Origin: Gammaproteobacteria bacterium
GTDB lineage: Bacteria; Pseudomonadota; Gammaproteobacteria; J113
Direction: 5' to 3'
Assembly: GCA_003694425.1 (NCBI GenBank)
Contig: RFJX01000085.1
Coordinates: 1 to 9,001, forward strand
Length of the DNA: 9,001 nucleotides
Position 1 is the first letter of the stretch. Every line of letters starts with the position of its first letter. Positions 1-6,551 of this stretch are shown in pieces. The position numbers and the translations under genes are program-made. The notes under the pieces are model-generated. The model worked only from the letters and a program-made list of their open reading frames with translations, was not told the origin of the DNA and made no database searches.

Positions 1-27
1 AACCGGATGCTCACCGGGACCCGCTGA
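1..27 (+). CDS. 3' end of an unidentified upstream gene
   Basis: Frame 1 is open from the window edge and ends at TGA 25-27, encoding only the last eight residues (NRMLTGTR). The stop shares its final A with the ATG of the next gene (TGATG), a typical translational-coupling junction. Because the next gene is a histidine kinase, a response regulator is a reasonable guess for the missing gene, but the eight residues carry no diagnostic motif. The open frame could also be chance. Confidence 0.45.
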   Translation, partial: NRMLTGTR

Positions 28-749
28 TGGAGAAGGAGGCGACAGGAGAGAGCAGATCCGGGCGGGAAGCACCGACCGGGATGGATTTCACCCTGGTCCT
101 CGCCTCCTGCATCCACGACATGAAGAACTCGCTCGGGCTGATCCTGGCCCGCCTCGACCAGATCGCCTCCGCCGCCGGGGAGGGGCAGGTCCCGCCGGCC
201 GGGATGCTGGCTCGATTGCGGCACGAGGGCGGACGGCTCAACAACCAACTCATCCAGCTGCTGGCCATCTACCGCATCGGTCACGGTCAGTACTTCCCGG
301 AGATCGAGGAGCATGTGGTCGCTGAGTCCCTGCAGGAGTGGCTGATCCCGCAGCAGGAGTTGCTGGCCGAGCGGGACATCGCCGTGGAAATCGACTGCCC
401 GCCGGAACTCACCTGGTACTACGACCGTGACCTCCTCGGCGGCGTCCTCTCCAACATCCTGAACAACGCCTTCCGCTACACCCGGAGCCGGTTGCTGATC
501 CGGGCGCAGGAGAAGGAGGGGATGCTGGAGCTGCAGGTCCTGGACGACGGACCCGGCTATCCTCCGGCCATGCTGACCGATCCCGACCATCAGCAGGGGA
601 TCGACTTCGGTACCGGAAGCACCGGGATCGGCCTCTACTATGCCTCGCTGGTCGCCTCGCTGCATCGCAACCGCGGGCGGTCCGGCCAGATCCGCCTGGC
701 CAACGAAGGGTTCGATGGCGGCGGCTGTTTCACCATCCGCCTTCCCTGA
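27..749 (+). CDS. Soluble sensor-less histidine kinase (HisKA-like plus HATPase_c)
   Basis: This is a 240-residue protein with the kinase core of a two-component histidine kinase and little else. An H-box-like segment CIHDMKNSLGLIL places the candidate phosphoacceptor at His30. A helical dimerisation region follows to about residue 115. The ATPase domain then shows an N box (LSNILNNAFRYT, Asn143/Asn147), a G1 box (DDGPG, 173-177) and a G2 box (GTGSTGIGL, 195-203). No transmembrane segment, PAS, GAF or HAMP domain is present, so it is cytosolic and any signal must come from a partner protein. The start at 27 overlaps the upstream stop. An in-frame ATG at 81 (Met19) gives a 222-residue form beginning just before the H box, and neither start has a clear Shine-Dalgarno site. 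It probably works with a response regulator from the overlapping upstream gene (inference). The phosphorelay partner and signal are unknown. Confidence 0.85.
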   Translation: MEKEATGESRSGREAPTGMDFTLVLASCIHDMKNSLGLILARLDQIASAAGEGQVPPAGMLARLRHEGGRLNNQLIQLLAIYRIGHGQYFPEIEEHVVAESLQEWLIPQQELLAERDIAVEIDCPPELTWYYDRDLLGGVLSNILNNAFRYTRSRLLIRAQEKEGMLELQVLDDGPGYPPAMLTDPDHQQGIDFGTGSTGIGLYYASLVASLHRNRGRSGQIRLANEGFDGGGCFTIRLP

Positions 750-755
750 ACGGAT

Positions 756-760
756 GAGGA
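756..760 (+). promoter_or_regulatory. Ribosome binding site of djlA
   Basis: GAGGA lies 7 bases before the ATG at 768, in the 18-base gap after the kinase stop. It supports that start and suggests djlA can be translated independently of the kinase gene. Confidence 0.6.
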
Positions 761-767
761 ACCTTCC

Positions 768-1562
768 ATGAGCTGGTGGGGCAAGATCATCGGCGGCGCC
801 TTCGGCTACATGCTGGGCGGCCCCCTGGGTGCCCTGCTGGGCGCGGCCATCGGCCACAATCTGGATCGCGGCATGGAGCGGCAGGGTGAGGCCGGGGCCT
901 TCGGTGGCGCCCCCGGCGAGCGGGAGCGGGTCCAGACCGCCTTCTTCACCGCCACCTTCAGCGTCATGGGGCACCTGGCCAAGGCGGACGGCCGGGTCAC
1001 CGAGGACGAGATCGAGACCGCCAGGCGCATCATGGGACAGATGGACCTGGACCCCGGACAGCGCCGGGCCGCCATCGGGCTGTTCCGCCAGGGCAAGCAA
1101 CCGGGCTTTCCCCTCGACCAGGTCCTGGACCAGTTCCGCGCCGAGTGCGGGCGGCGCGCCAACCTGATGCGCCTGTTTCTGGAGATCCAGCTCACCGCCG
1201 CCTATGCCGACGGGGTGCTCCATCCGGCGGAGAGGGCACTGCTCGAACACATCTGCCGTCGCCTGCGCTTTCCGCCGCGCGAGTTCCAGCGGCTCGAGGC
1301 GTTGGTGCGGGCGGCGAGGACGGGGGACACGACCGGCACGGATACCGGCCGCCCCTCCCTGGCCGAGGCCTACGCCATCCTCGGTGTCTCTCCCGACGCT
1401 CCGCTGAGCGAGGTCAGGCGGGCCTATCGGCGCCTGCTCAGCCAGCACCATCCGGACAAGCTGGTCTCGAAGGGCCTGCCCGAGGAGATGATGCGTCTTG
1501 CGGCGCAGAAGACCCACCAGATCCGCCAGGCCTGGGAGACCATCCGCAGCGCACGCGAGTAG
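768..1562 (+). CDS. djlA: DjlA-type membrane-anchored DnaJ co-chaperone
   Basis: The 264-residue product matches the DjlA layout and length (E. coli DjlA is about 270). The N-terminus MSWWGKIIGGAFGYMLGGPLG is a glycine-rich hydrophobic segment (about 5-29) that would serve as the single membrane anchor. A TerB-like helical domain spans about 55-182, with the acidic motifs AKADGRVTEDE near 71 and YADG near 146. A C-terminal J domain covers about 198-264 and carries the essential HPD triad at residues 228-230 (SQHHPDKL), so it should stimulate the ATPase of DnaK (Hsp70). In E. coli, DjlA overproduction influences the Rcs envelope-stress phosphorelay. A phosphorelay role here would be inference, though the gene directly follows a histidine kinase. 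TAG at 1560-1562 ends the gene, and the last coding bases run into a possible promoter region. Confidence 0.93.
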   Translation: MSWWGKIIGGAFGYMLGGPLGALLGAAIGHNLDRGMERQGEAGAFGGAPGERERVQTAFFTATFSVMGHLAKADGRVTEDEIETARRIMGQMDLDPGQRRAAIGLFRQGKQPGFPLDQVLDQFRAECGRRANLMRLFLEIQLTAAYADGVLHPAERALLEHICRRLRFPPREFQRLEALVRAARTGDTTGTDTGRPSLAEAYAILGVSPDAPLSEVRRAYRRLLSQHHPDKLVSKGLPEEMMRLAAQKTHQIRQAWETIRSARE

Positions 1563-1569
1563 CAGGGTC

Positions 1570-1602
1570 TATACTGAGCGGCAGAGACCGTACACTGCGG
1601 GT
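1570..1602. repeat. Imperfect direct repeat with 21-base period
   Basis: TATACTGAGCGG (1570-1581) and TACACTGCGGGT (1591-1602) match at 8 of 12 positions, and their starts are 21 bases apart, two helical turns. It lies upstream of the CHAD operon. It could be a tandem binding site for a regulator, or chance in GC-rich sequence. Confidence 0.2.
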
Positions 1603-1651
1603 GGGATTCTCCCGCGCAGCGACGACCGACAAAAACGACACGAAGGGCCCC

Positions 1652-1657
1652 AGGGGG
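1652..1657 (+). promoter_or_regulatory. Ribosome binding site that sets the CHAD gene start
   Basis: AGGGGG ends 9 bases before GTG 1667. It is the best Shine-Dalgarno match in the gap and is the main reason for choosing GTG 1667 over GTG 1601 or TTG 1697. The same site is also placed to serve the out-of-frame ATG at 1665. Confidence 0.5.
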
Positions 1658-1666
1658 TCCACCCAT

Positions 1667-3214
1667 GTGGCCGGTAACCGCCAGGGCCTGACCGACTTGC
1701 CAGAGCTGAAGCACTACACCGCTCCCGCGACGGGACTCCGGCAGCTCCAGGAGCTGCTGCCGGATGCATATTCCCTGCAGGGCTGCCCCGGCCACCGCCT
1801 GCAGCGCCGCTGGCTCGACAGCTTCGACCTGCGGCTGGAGCAGGCCGGGCTGCGCTGCCAGCTGCAGCAGGAGGGAGGGGTCTCGGAGCTGTTGCTGATC
1901 AGCCGGGAGGATGGAAAGGTCCTGGCCGCATCCAGCGTGGCCGGACCGCCCCTGCTGGCAAGGGACCTGCCTGAAGGGCCCCTGCGGGACCTGCTCGAAC
2001 CCCTGCTGGAGGTACGTGCCCTGCTGGAGCAGGCGGACCTCGAGACCCGGGTCACCCCCGCCCGGATCTGCGACCGGCGCGGCAAGACCGTGGCCCGGAT
2101 CCAGCTGGAGACCCCGTTCGGGGAGGGGCTTCCATCCTTCCTCACCCTCACCCCGCTCAGGGGCTACCGGAAGCAGGCCCGCCGGATCGATCGGCGGCTG
2201 CGACGCGCGGAAGGGGTCGAGGTCCTGGCAGGTGAGCTGCTGGACACCCTGCTCCAGTGGCGCGGGTACTGTCTCTATCGCCCGCCCGCCGGGCTCTCCG
2301 GGGTGGTCCTGGAGCCGGAGATGGCGGCCAACGAGGCCCTGGCGCGGCTGCTGCTGGGGCTGCTGGCGGTGATGAAGGCGAACGAGGCGGGCATCCTCGC
2401 CGATCTCGACAGCGAGTTCCTCCACGACTTCCGGGTCTCCCTGCGCCGGTCCCGCTCCCTCCTGGGACAGGTGCGCGGGGTGTTCGAGGAGCGGGACCTG
2501 AACCGCTTCGGCCGGGAGCTTGCCTGGCTGGCGGGGGCCACCAGCGACAAGCGCGACTTCGACGTCTTTCTGCTCCAGTTCGACCAGCGGGCCTCGCTCA
2601 TCGGCAGGGGCGACCGTCCCGCCCTGGAGCCGCTGCGGCGCTACCTGGAGCAGCAGCGGACACTGGCCCAGGGCCGCCTGCGCCGCACCCTCGAAAGCCG
2701 CCGCTATGCCCGCTTCAGACAGGCGTGGCGGGAATGGCTGGAACAGCAGGCCGCTCAGCCGGCCCGCCCGCCGACGGCGCTGGAGAGTTTCTCGGAGAAC
2801 ACCTGGCGGGTCTACCGCAAGGTCCTGCGCGAGGGAGGGGCGATCGACGACTCGAGCCCCGTCGAGGCGCTGCACGAACTGCGCAAGAGCTGCAAGAAGC
2901 TGCGTTACCTGATGGAGGCCGGACGCAGCCTCTATCCCCCGAAGCGGATCCGCCGGGCCATCGCCGAACTGAAACTGCTGCAGGACACCCTCGGCGCCAT
3001 CACCGACCTCGATGTCCAGCGCTCGCTGTTGCTGCGCTGGGAGCAGGTGCTGGCGAAGCGGGGGATCCCAGAGGAGACCATCGCCGCCATCGAGGCCCTG
3101 CGCGGGGTCCTGGGCCGGCAGGAACGCAAGGCGCGCAAACGCTTCGCCAGGACCTTCGAACGCTTCTCCGAGCGCGCCAACCGCAAGCGCTACCGGCGCC
3201 TGTTCCGCTCATGA
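1667..3214 (+). CDS. CHAD-domain protein with degenerate CYTH-like N-terminus
   Basis: The gene encodes 515 residues from GTG 1667. The C-terminal half (about 219-515) is a CHAD domain, an alpha-helical fold with conserved histidines and basic residues. The two diagnostic motifs are LHDFRVSLRRSRSLL (His253) and LHELRKSCKKLRYL (His403). CHAD domains bind polyphosphate and CHAD proteins have been found on polyphosphate granules. The N-terminal part resembles CYTH in RRWLDSFDLRLEQAGLRCQL (about 47-66, compare the CYTH pattern of a Y/F-D-T strand followed by L..AG..LR), but the catalytic ExExK signature is absent, so triphosphatase activity is unlikely. The C-terminus is strikingly basic (RQERKARKRFARTF onward), fitting a polyanion ligand. 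Its stop overlaps the parA-like start (ATGA, 3211-3214), implying coupled synthesis. The frame stays open upstream into djlA, but that extension overlaps djlA and is unlikely to be translated. Confidence 0.88.
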   Translation: MAGNRQGLTDLPELKHYTAPATGLRQLQELLPDAYSLQGCPGHRLQRRWLDSFDLRLEQAGLRCQLQQEGGVSELLLISREDGKVLAASSVAGPPLLARDLPEGPLRDLLEPLLEVRALLEQADLETRVTPARICDRRGKTVARIQLETPFGEGLPSFLTLTPLRGYRKQARRIDRRLRRAEGVEVLAGELLDTLLQWRGYCLYRPPAGLSGVVLEPEMAANEALARLLLGLLAVMKANEAGILADLDSEFLHDFRVSLRRSRSLLGQVRGVFEERDLNRFGRELAWLAGATSDKRDFDVFLLQFDQRASLIGRGDRPALEPLRRYLEQQRTLAQGRLRRTLESRRYARFRQAWREWLEQQAAQPARPPTALESFSENTWRVYRKVLREGGAIDDSSPVEALHELRKSCKKLRYLMEAGRSLYPPKRIRRAIAELKLLQDTLGAITDLDVQRSLLLRWEQVLAKRGIPEETIAAIEALRGVLGRQERKARKRFARTFERFSERANRKRYRRLFRS

Positions 3215-3957
3215 AGGTGATCGCCAGCTACAACATCAAGGGCGGCGTGGGCAAGACCGCCGCCTCGGTCAACCTGGCCTTCGCCGCCGCCGCGAGCGGC
3301 CGGCGCACCCTGCTGTGGGACCTGGACCCGCAGGGGGCCTCCAGCTACTACTTCCGGGTCAAGCCGAAGGTGCGCGGGGGCGGCCGCGCCCTGCTCGGCA
3401 AGGGCACCGAGCTCGGCCGCGCGATCAAGGCCAGTGACTGGCCCCGCCTCGACCTCATCCCCGCCGACTTCTCCTTCCGCCACCTGGACCTGGTGCTGCA
3501 GGAGGCGAAGCGCCCGGGCAAGCGCCTGCGCAAGGCACTCGCCCCGCTGGCATCGGAATACGACCTGGTGCTGCTGGACTGCCCCCCCAGCGTGTCGCTG
3601 CTGAGCGAGGGGGTGATGAGCGTGGCCGATCGCCTGCTGGTCCCGGTGATCCCCACCAGTCTCAGCCTGCGGGCCTATCGTCAGCTGCACCGGCTGTGCC
3701 GGGACCTGGAGCTGCCGGAGGGGCTGCTGGCCCCCTTCTTCTCCATGGTCGACCGGCGGCGCAAGCTGCACCGGGAGGTGGCGGCCCAGTTCTCCGGCCG
3801 CCATCGCGAACTCCTGCGCAGCTACATACCCTATGCCAGCGTCGTGGAGCAGATGGGACCCCGGCGGGCCCCCCTGCTGGCCTTCGCCCCCGCCTCCGAG
3901 GCCGGCCGCGCCTTCCGCCAGCTGTGGGAGGAAGTGGCCGCCCGCTGCGAAATCTGA
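3211..3957 (+). CDS. ParA-family (MinD/ParA/Mrp) cargo-positioning ATPase
   Basis: The 248-residue protein carries every core motif of a ParA ATPase. The deviant Walker A is KGGVGKT at 10-16, with the signature Lys10 and catalytic Lys15. Walker A' is WDLDPQG (36-42), and Walker B is LVLLDCPPS (119-127). Late elements typical of the family include FFSMVDRRRKLH (176-187) and a C-terminal IPYASVVEQMG segment. No N-terminal DNA-binding domain is present, so it is the short ParA type. No parB-like gene or parS-like repeats lie nearby, which argues against plasmid or chromosome partitioning. Proteins of this type form ATP-dependent dimers on the nucleoid and move a cargo bound by a partner protein. 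The ATG overlaps the CHAD stop by 4 bases, so the CHAD protein is the obvious candidate partner, with a polyphosphate granule as candidate cargo (inference). Other family roles cannot be excluded from sequence. Confidence 0.88.
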   Translation: MKVIASYNIKGGVGKTAASVNLAFAAAASGRRTLLWDLDPQGASSYYFRVKPKVRGGGRALLGKGTELGRAIKASDWPRLDLIPADFSFRHLDLVLQEAKRPGKRLRKALAPLASEYDLVLLDCPPSVSLLSEGVMSVADRLLVPVIPTSLSLRAYRQLHRLCRDLELPEGLLAPFFSMVDRRRKLHREVAAQFSGRHRELLRSYIPYASVVEQMGPRRAPLLAFAPASEAGRAFRQLWEEVAARCEI

Positions 3958-3961
3958 CCAT

Positions 3962-3969
3962 CGAGGGAG
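3962..3969 (+). promoter_or_regulatory. Ribosome binding site of the PAP gene
   Basis: GAGGGAGA lies 7 bases before ATG 3977 in the 19-base gap after the parA-like stop. It fixes the start at 3977 rather than at the earlier in-frame ATG at 3833, which lies inside the parA-like gene. Confidence 0.6.
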
Positions 3970-3976
3970 ACCAGCC

Positions 3977-5464
3977 ATGTTCGAAGTCGCCGAACTCGGC
4001 CATACCATCAGCAAGAAGGAGTACGAGGAACAGGTGGCCCAGCTGCGGGTCGACCTGCTGGAGGCGCAGCAGGACCTGAAGGATGCGGACTTCCCCGTCA
4101 TCATCCTGGTCTCCGGCGTGGACGGCGGCGGCAAGGGCAACGCCATCAACCTGCTCAACGAGTGGATGGACCCCCGCTACATCCGCACCCACGCCTTCGG
4201 CCCGCGTACCGAGGAGGAGCGGCTCCGGCCCCATTCCTGGCGCTACTGGATGGCCCTGCCGCCGAAGGGACGGACCGGAGTCTTCGTCGGCTCCTGGTAT
4301 TCCGAACCGATCTCGAAACGCATGAAGGGGGACCTGGACACCGCCGGCCTGGATGCCGCCCTGATCCAGATCAACGGCCTGGAGAAACAGCTCACCGACG
4401 ACGGCGCGCTGATCGTCAAGTGCTGGCTGCACCTCTCCAGGGAGCGTCAGAAGAAGCGCATCAAGCGGCTCCTGAAGGACCCGGAGAATGCCTGGCGGGT
4501 GAGCAGGCACGACCTGAAGAACCTCAAGCACTACGACGAGTTCATCTGCGTGGCCGAGCGGGTCCTGCGCGAGACCAGCACCGCCGAGGCGCCGTGGATG
4601 ATTATCGACGGCAGCAACAACCGCTACAGCGCCCTGACCGTCGGCCGGTACGTCCACGCCCAGATCCGCCAGCATCTCGAGGAGCGCAAGCTGGAGCGCC
4701 GCCATCGCCGCAAGCTGCCGCAGGTCGTCACGGGCCAGGAGATCGCCCTGCTCGACGCCCTGGACCTCTCCCTGCGCCTGAACAAGAAGGACTACCGCCA
4801 CCAGCTCGCCCTGCTGCAGGGCCGGCTCAACCGCCTCTCCCGGAAACAGGTCTCCGCCGGTCGCTCCCTCACCGTGGTGTTCGAGGGCTGGGACGCCGCC
4901 GGCAAGGGGGGCTGCATCCGCCGCATCACCCATGCCCTGGACGCGCGCTTCTATCAGGTGATCCCGATCGCCGCCCCCACCGACGAGGAGAAGGCGCACC
5001 ACTACCTGTGGCGCTTCTGGCGCCACATCCCGCGCGACGGCAGGACCACCATCTACGACCGCAGCTGGTACGGGCGGGTGCTGGTCGAGCGGATCGAGGG
5101 CTTCGCCCGCGAGGACGAATGGATGCGCGCCTACACCGAGATCAACCAGTTCGAGGAGGAGCTGTCCAGCCACGGGATCATCATCCTCAAGTTCTGGCTC
5201 CACATCTCCAAGGAAGAGCAGCTGCGCCGCTTCAAGGAGCGCGAGCAGATCCCCTACAAGCGCTTCAAGATCACCGAGGAGGACTACCGCAACCGCGAGA
5301 AGTGGGACGACTACAGCATGGCGGTGAACGACATGGTGACCCGCACCAGCAGCGAATTCGCCCCCTGGCACCTGATCGAGGCCGAGGACAAGCGCTACGC
5401 CCGGGTCAAGGTCCTGCGCACCATCGTGGAGCGGCTGGAGCGGGAGCTGGACGCGAAGTCGTGA
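3977..5464 (+). CDS. pap: Polyphosphate:AMP phosphotransferase (two-domain PPK2, class II)
   Basis: The 495-residue product has two tandem PPK2 domains, the arrangement of polyphosphate:AMP phosphotransferases (Pseudomonas aeruginosa PA3455 is about the same size). These enzymes transfer phosphate from polyphosphate to AMP to make ADP, and with adenylate kinase they can regenerate ATP. Domain 1 (about 12-235) has Walker A GVDGGGKG (47-54), but its Walker B position reads VGSWYSE (104-110) and lacks the Asp-Arg pair. Domain 2 (about 267-490) has Walker A GWDAAGKG (304-311) and an intact YDRSWYGR (360-367), so it is probably the catalytic half. This asymmetry is normal for the class. A highly basic linker (ERKLERRHRRKL, about 236-247) joins the halves. 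The gene follows the ParA-like gene by 19 bases and overlaps queG by 4, so it sits inside the operon. Its chemistry is the strongest functional clue that the upstream CHAD and ParA genes concern polyphosphate. Confidence 0.93.
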   Translation: MFEVAELGHTISKKEYEEQVAQLRVDLLEAQQDLKDADFPVIILVSGVDGGGKGNAINLLNEWMDPRYIRTHAFGPRTEEERLRPHSWRYWMALPPKGRTGVFVGSWYSEPISKRMKGDLDTAGLDAALIQINGLEKQLTDDGALIVKCWLHLSRERQKKRIKRLLKDPENAWRVSRHDLKNLKHYDEFICVAERVLRETSTAEAPWMIIDGSNNRYSALTVGRYVHAQIRQHLEERKLERRHRRKLPQVVTGQEIALLDALDLSLRLNKKDYRHQLALLQGRLNRLSRKQVSAGRSLTVVFEGWDAAGKGGCIRRITHALDARFYQVIPIAAPTDEEKAHHYLWRFWRHIPRDGRTTIYDRSWYGRVLVERIEGFAREDEWMRAYTEINQFEEELSSHGIIILKFWLHISKEEQLRRFKEREQIPYKRFKITEEDYRNREKWDDYSMAVNDMVTRTSSEFAPWHLIEAEDKRYARVKVLRTIVERLERELDAKS

Positions 5465-6543
5465 GCGAGGCCCTGCAGGAGTCCGGGGCCGATCCCGCTG
5501 CCGCCAGCCTGCGGCGGCGGCTGGAGGAGCAGGCCCGGGAACTCGGTTTCCAGCAGCTCGGCGTCGCCGACACCGATCTGGCCCCGGAGGAGGCGCGACT
5601 GCAGGAATGGCTGGCGCGGGGCTGCCACGGAGAGATGGGGTGGATGGCCCGCCATGGCCGCAGGCGCTGCCGCCCCGCGGAGCTGGTTCCCGGCACGGTG
5701 CGGGTGATCAGCGTTGCCCTGGACTATCTCCCCGCCAGGGGGGCGCCGCCGCTCGAGGTGCTGCGCGAGGGCACCCTCGGCTACGTCTCCCGCTACGCCC
5801 TGGGACGCGACTACCACCGGCTGATGCGCCGGCGGCTGCAGCGCCTGGCCGAATGGCTGGAGCGGGAGGCCGGGCCGCTGGGCTACCGGGTCTTCGTCGA
5901 TTCCGCCCCGGTGATGGAGAAGCCGCTGGCGCGCAACGCCGGCCTCGGCTGGGTCGGCAAGCACACCAACCTCATCGGCCGGCGCAACGGCTCCTGGTTC
6001 TTCCTCGGCGAGATCTACACCGACCTGCCGCTGCCCGTCGATCGCCCCTGGGGGGAGAGCCACTGCGGCTCCTGCACCGCCTGCATCGAGGTCTGCCCGA
6101 CACAGGCCATCATCGCCCCCTACCGGCTCGACGCCCGCCGCTGCATCTCCTATCTGACCATCGAGCACCCCGGCCCCATCCCGGAGGCGATCCGCCCCTT
6201 CATCGGCAATCGCATCTATGGTTGCGACGACTGCCAGCTGGTCTGTCCCTGGAACCGCCACGCCCGCCCCAGCCCGGAGACCGACTTCCTGCCCCGCAAC
6301 GGGCTCGACGCGCCGCGCCTGACCGAGCTGTTCGCCTGGGACGAGGAGACCTTCCTGCGCCGCACCGAGGGCAGCCCGATCCGCCGCATCGGCCACGAGC
6401 GCTGGCTGCGCAACATCGCCGTCGCCCTCGGCAACGGCCCCTCCACCGGGGCGGCGCTGGCCGCCCTGCGCGCCCGCCTCGACCATCCCTCCGCCCTGGT
6501 GCGCGAGCACGTGCGCTGGGCCCTGGCCCGCCTGACTCCCTGA
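5461..6543 (+). CDS. queG: Epoxyqueuosine reductase
   Basis: QueG carries out the last step of queuosine synthesis, reducing epoxyqueuosine to queuosine in the wobble position of GUN-anticodon tRNAs, using cobalamin and two [4Fe-4S] clusters. The 360-residue product has the bacterial-ferredoxin-like cysteine sets CGSCTACIEVCP (Cys202, 205, 208, 212) and CDDCQLVCPWN (Cys255, 258, 262), plus Cys228 between them. The conserved VDSAPVMEKPLARNAGLGWVGK region (147-167) supplies the cofactor-binding and presumed acid residue Asp147. A C-terminal HEAT-like helix pair (DHPSALVREHVRWALARL) is the tRNA-binding end. The GTG start overlaps the PAP stop (GTGA, 5461-5464), with only a weak GGGAG upstream, so translation is probably coupled. 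The usual neighbours seen in E. coli (tsaE and the NAD(P)HX repair gene) are absent here. Confidence 0.95.
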   Translation: MSEALQESGADPAAASLRRRLEEQARELGFQQLGVADTDLAPEEARLQEWLARGCHGEMGWMARHGRRRCRPAELVPGTVRVISVALDYLPARGAPPLEVLREGTLGYVSRYALGRDYHRLMRRRLQRLAEWLEREAGPLGYRVFVDSAPVMEKPLARNAGLGWVGKHTNLIGRRNGSWFFLGEIYTDLPLPVDRPWGESHCGSCTACIEVCPTQAIIAPYRLDARRCISYLTIEHPGPIPEAIRPFIGNRIYGCDDCQLVCPWNRHARPSPETDFLPRNGLDAPRLTELFAWDEETFLRRTEGSPIRRIGHERWLRNIAVALGNGPSTGAALAALRARLDHPSALVREHVRWALARLTP

Positions 6544-6551
6544 ACCCGACC

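Larger units (their letters stand above)
1563..1666 (+). promoter_or_regulatory. Possible promoter/operator region before the CHAD operon
   Basis: This 104-base gap is the longest between plus-strand genes in the window. TATACT at 1570-1575 resembles a sigma-70 -10 box, and TACACT at 1591-1596 is a second such hexamer. Neither has a convincing TTGACA-like -35 box 16-18 bases upstream. The two hexamers lie in related sequence (TATACTGAGCGG and TACACTGCGGGT) with starts exactly 21 bases apart, which could be a direct-repeat activator or operator site. I see no rho-independent terminator for djlA here, so read-through from djlA is possible. Confidence 0.3.

Noticed and set aside
1145..1666. Possible N-terminal extension of the CHAD protein into djlA
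   Set aside because: The frame is open but overlaps djlA in another frame. The translation there is low-complexity Arg/Ala/Pro/Gly, and GTG 1667 has a Shine-Dalgarno site.
1424..2875. Long open minus-strand frame (483 codons) opposite djlA and the CHAD gene
   Set aside because: The Gln/Pro/Leu-rich translation with no recognisable motif is a shadow of the plus-strand CHAD frame.
2257..3210. Possible N-terminal extension of the ParA-like protein
   Set aside because: The frame is open through the CHAD gene but its translation is Gly/Ala/Pro/Arg-rich. The ATPase motifs begin at residue 10 from ATG 3211, as expected for a short ParA.
3477..3957. Idea that the ParA-like gene belongs to a plasmid or integrated element
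   Set aside because: There is no ParB, replication, integrase or repeat signature, base composition matches the neighbours, and the gene is embedded in a metabolic operon.
3662..5371. Long open minus-strand frame (569 codons) opposite the ParA-like and PAP genes
   Set aside because: It is antisense to genes with intact family motifs, has low-complexity Gly/Pro/Val/Leu/Asp-rich content typical of mirrored GC-rich codons, and shows no domain.
4162..5460. Possible N-terminal extension of QueG
   Set aside because: This would overlap the whole PAP gene, and the translated stretch resembles no QueG sequence. GTG 5461 gives the usual length.
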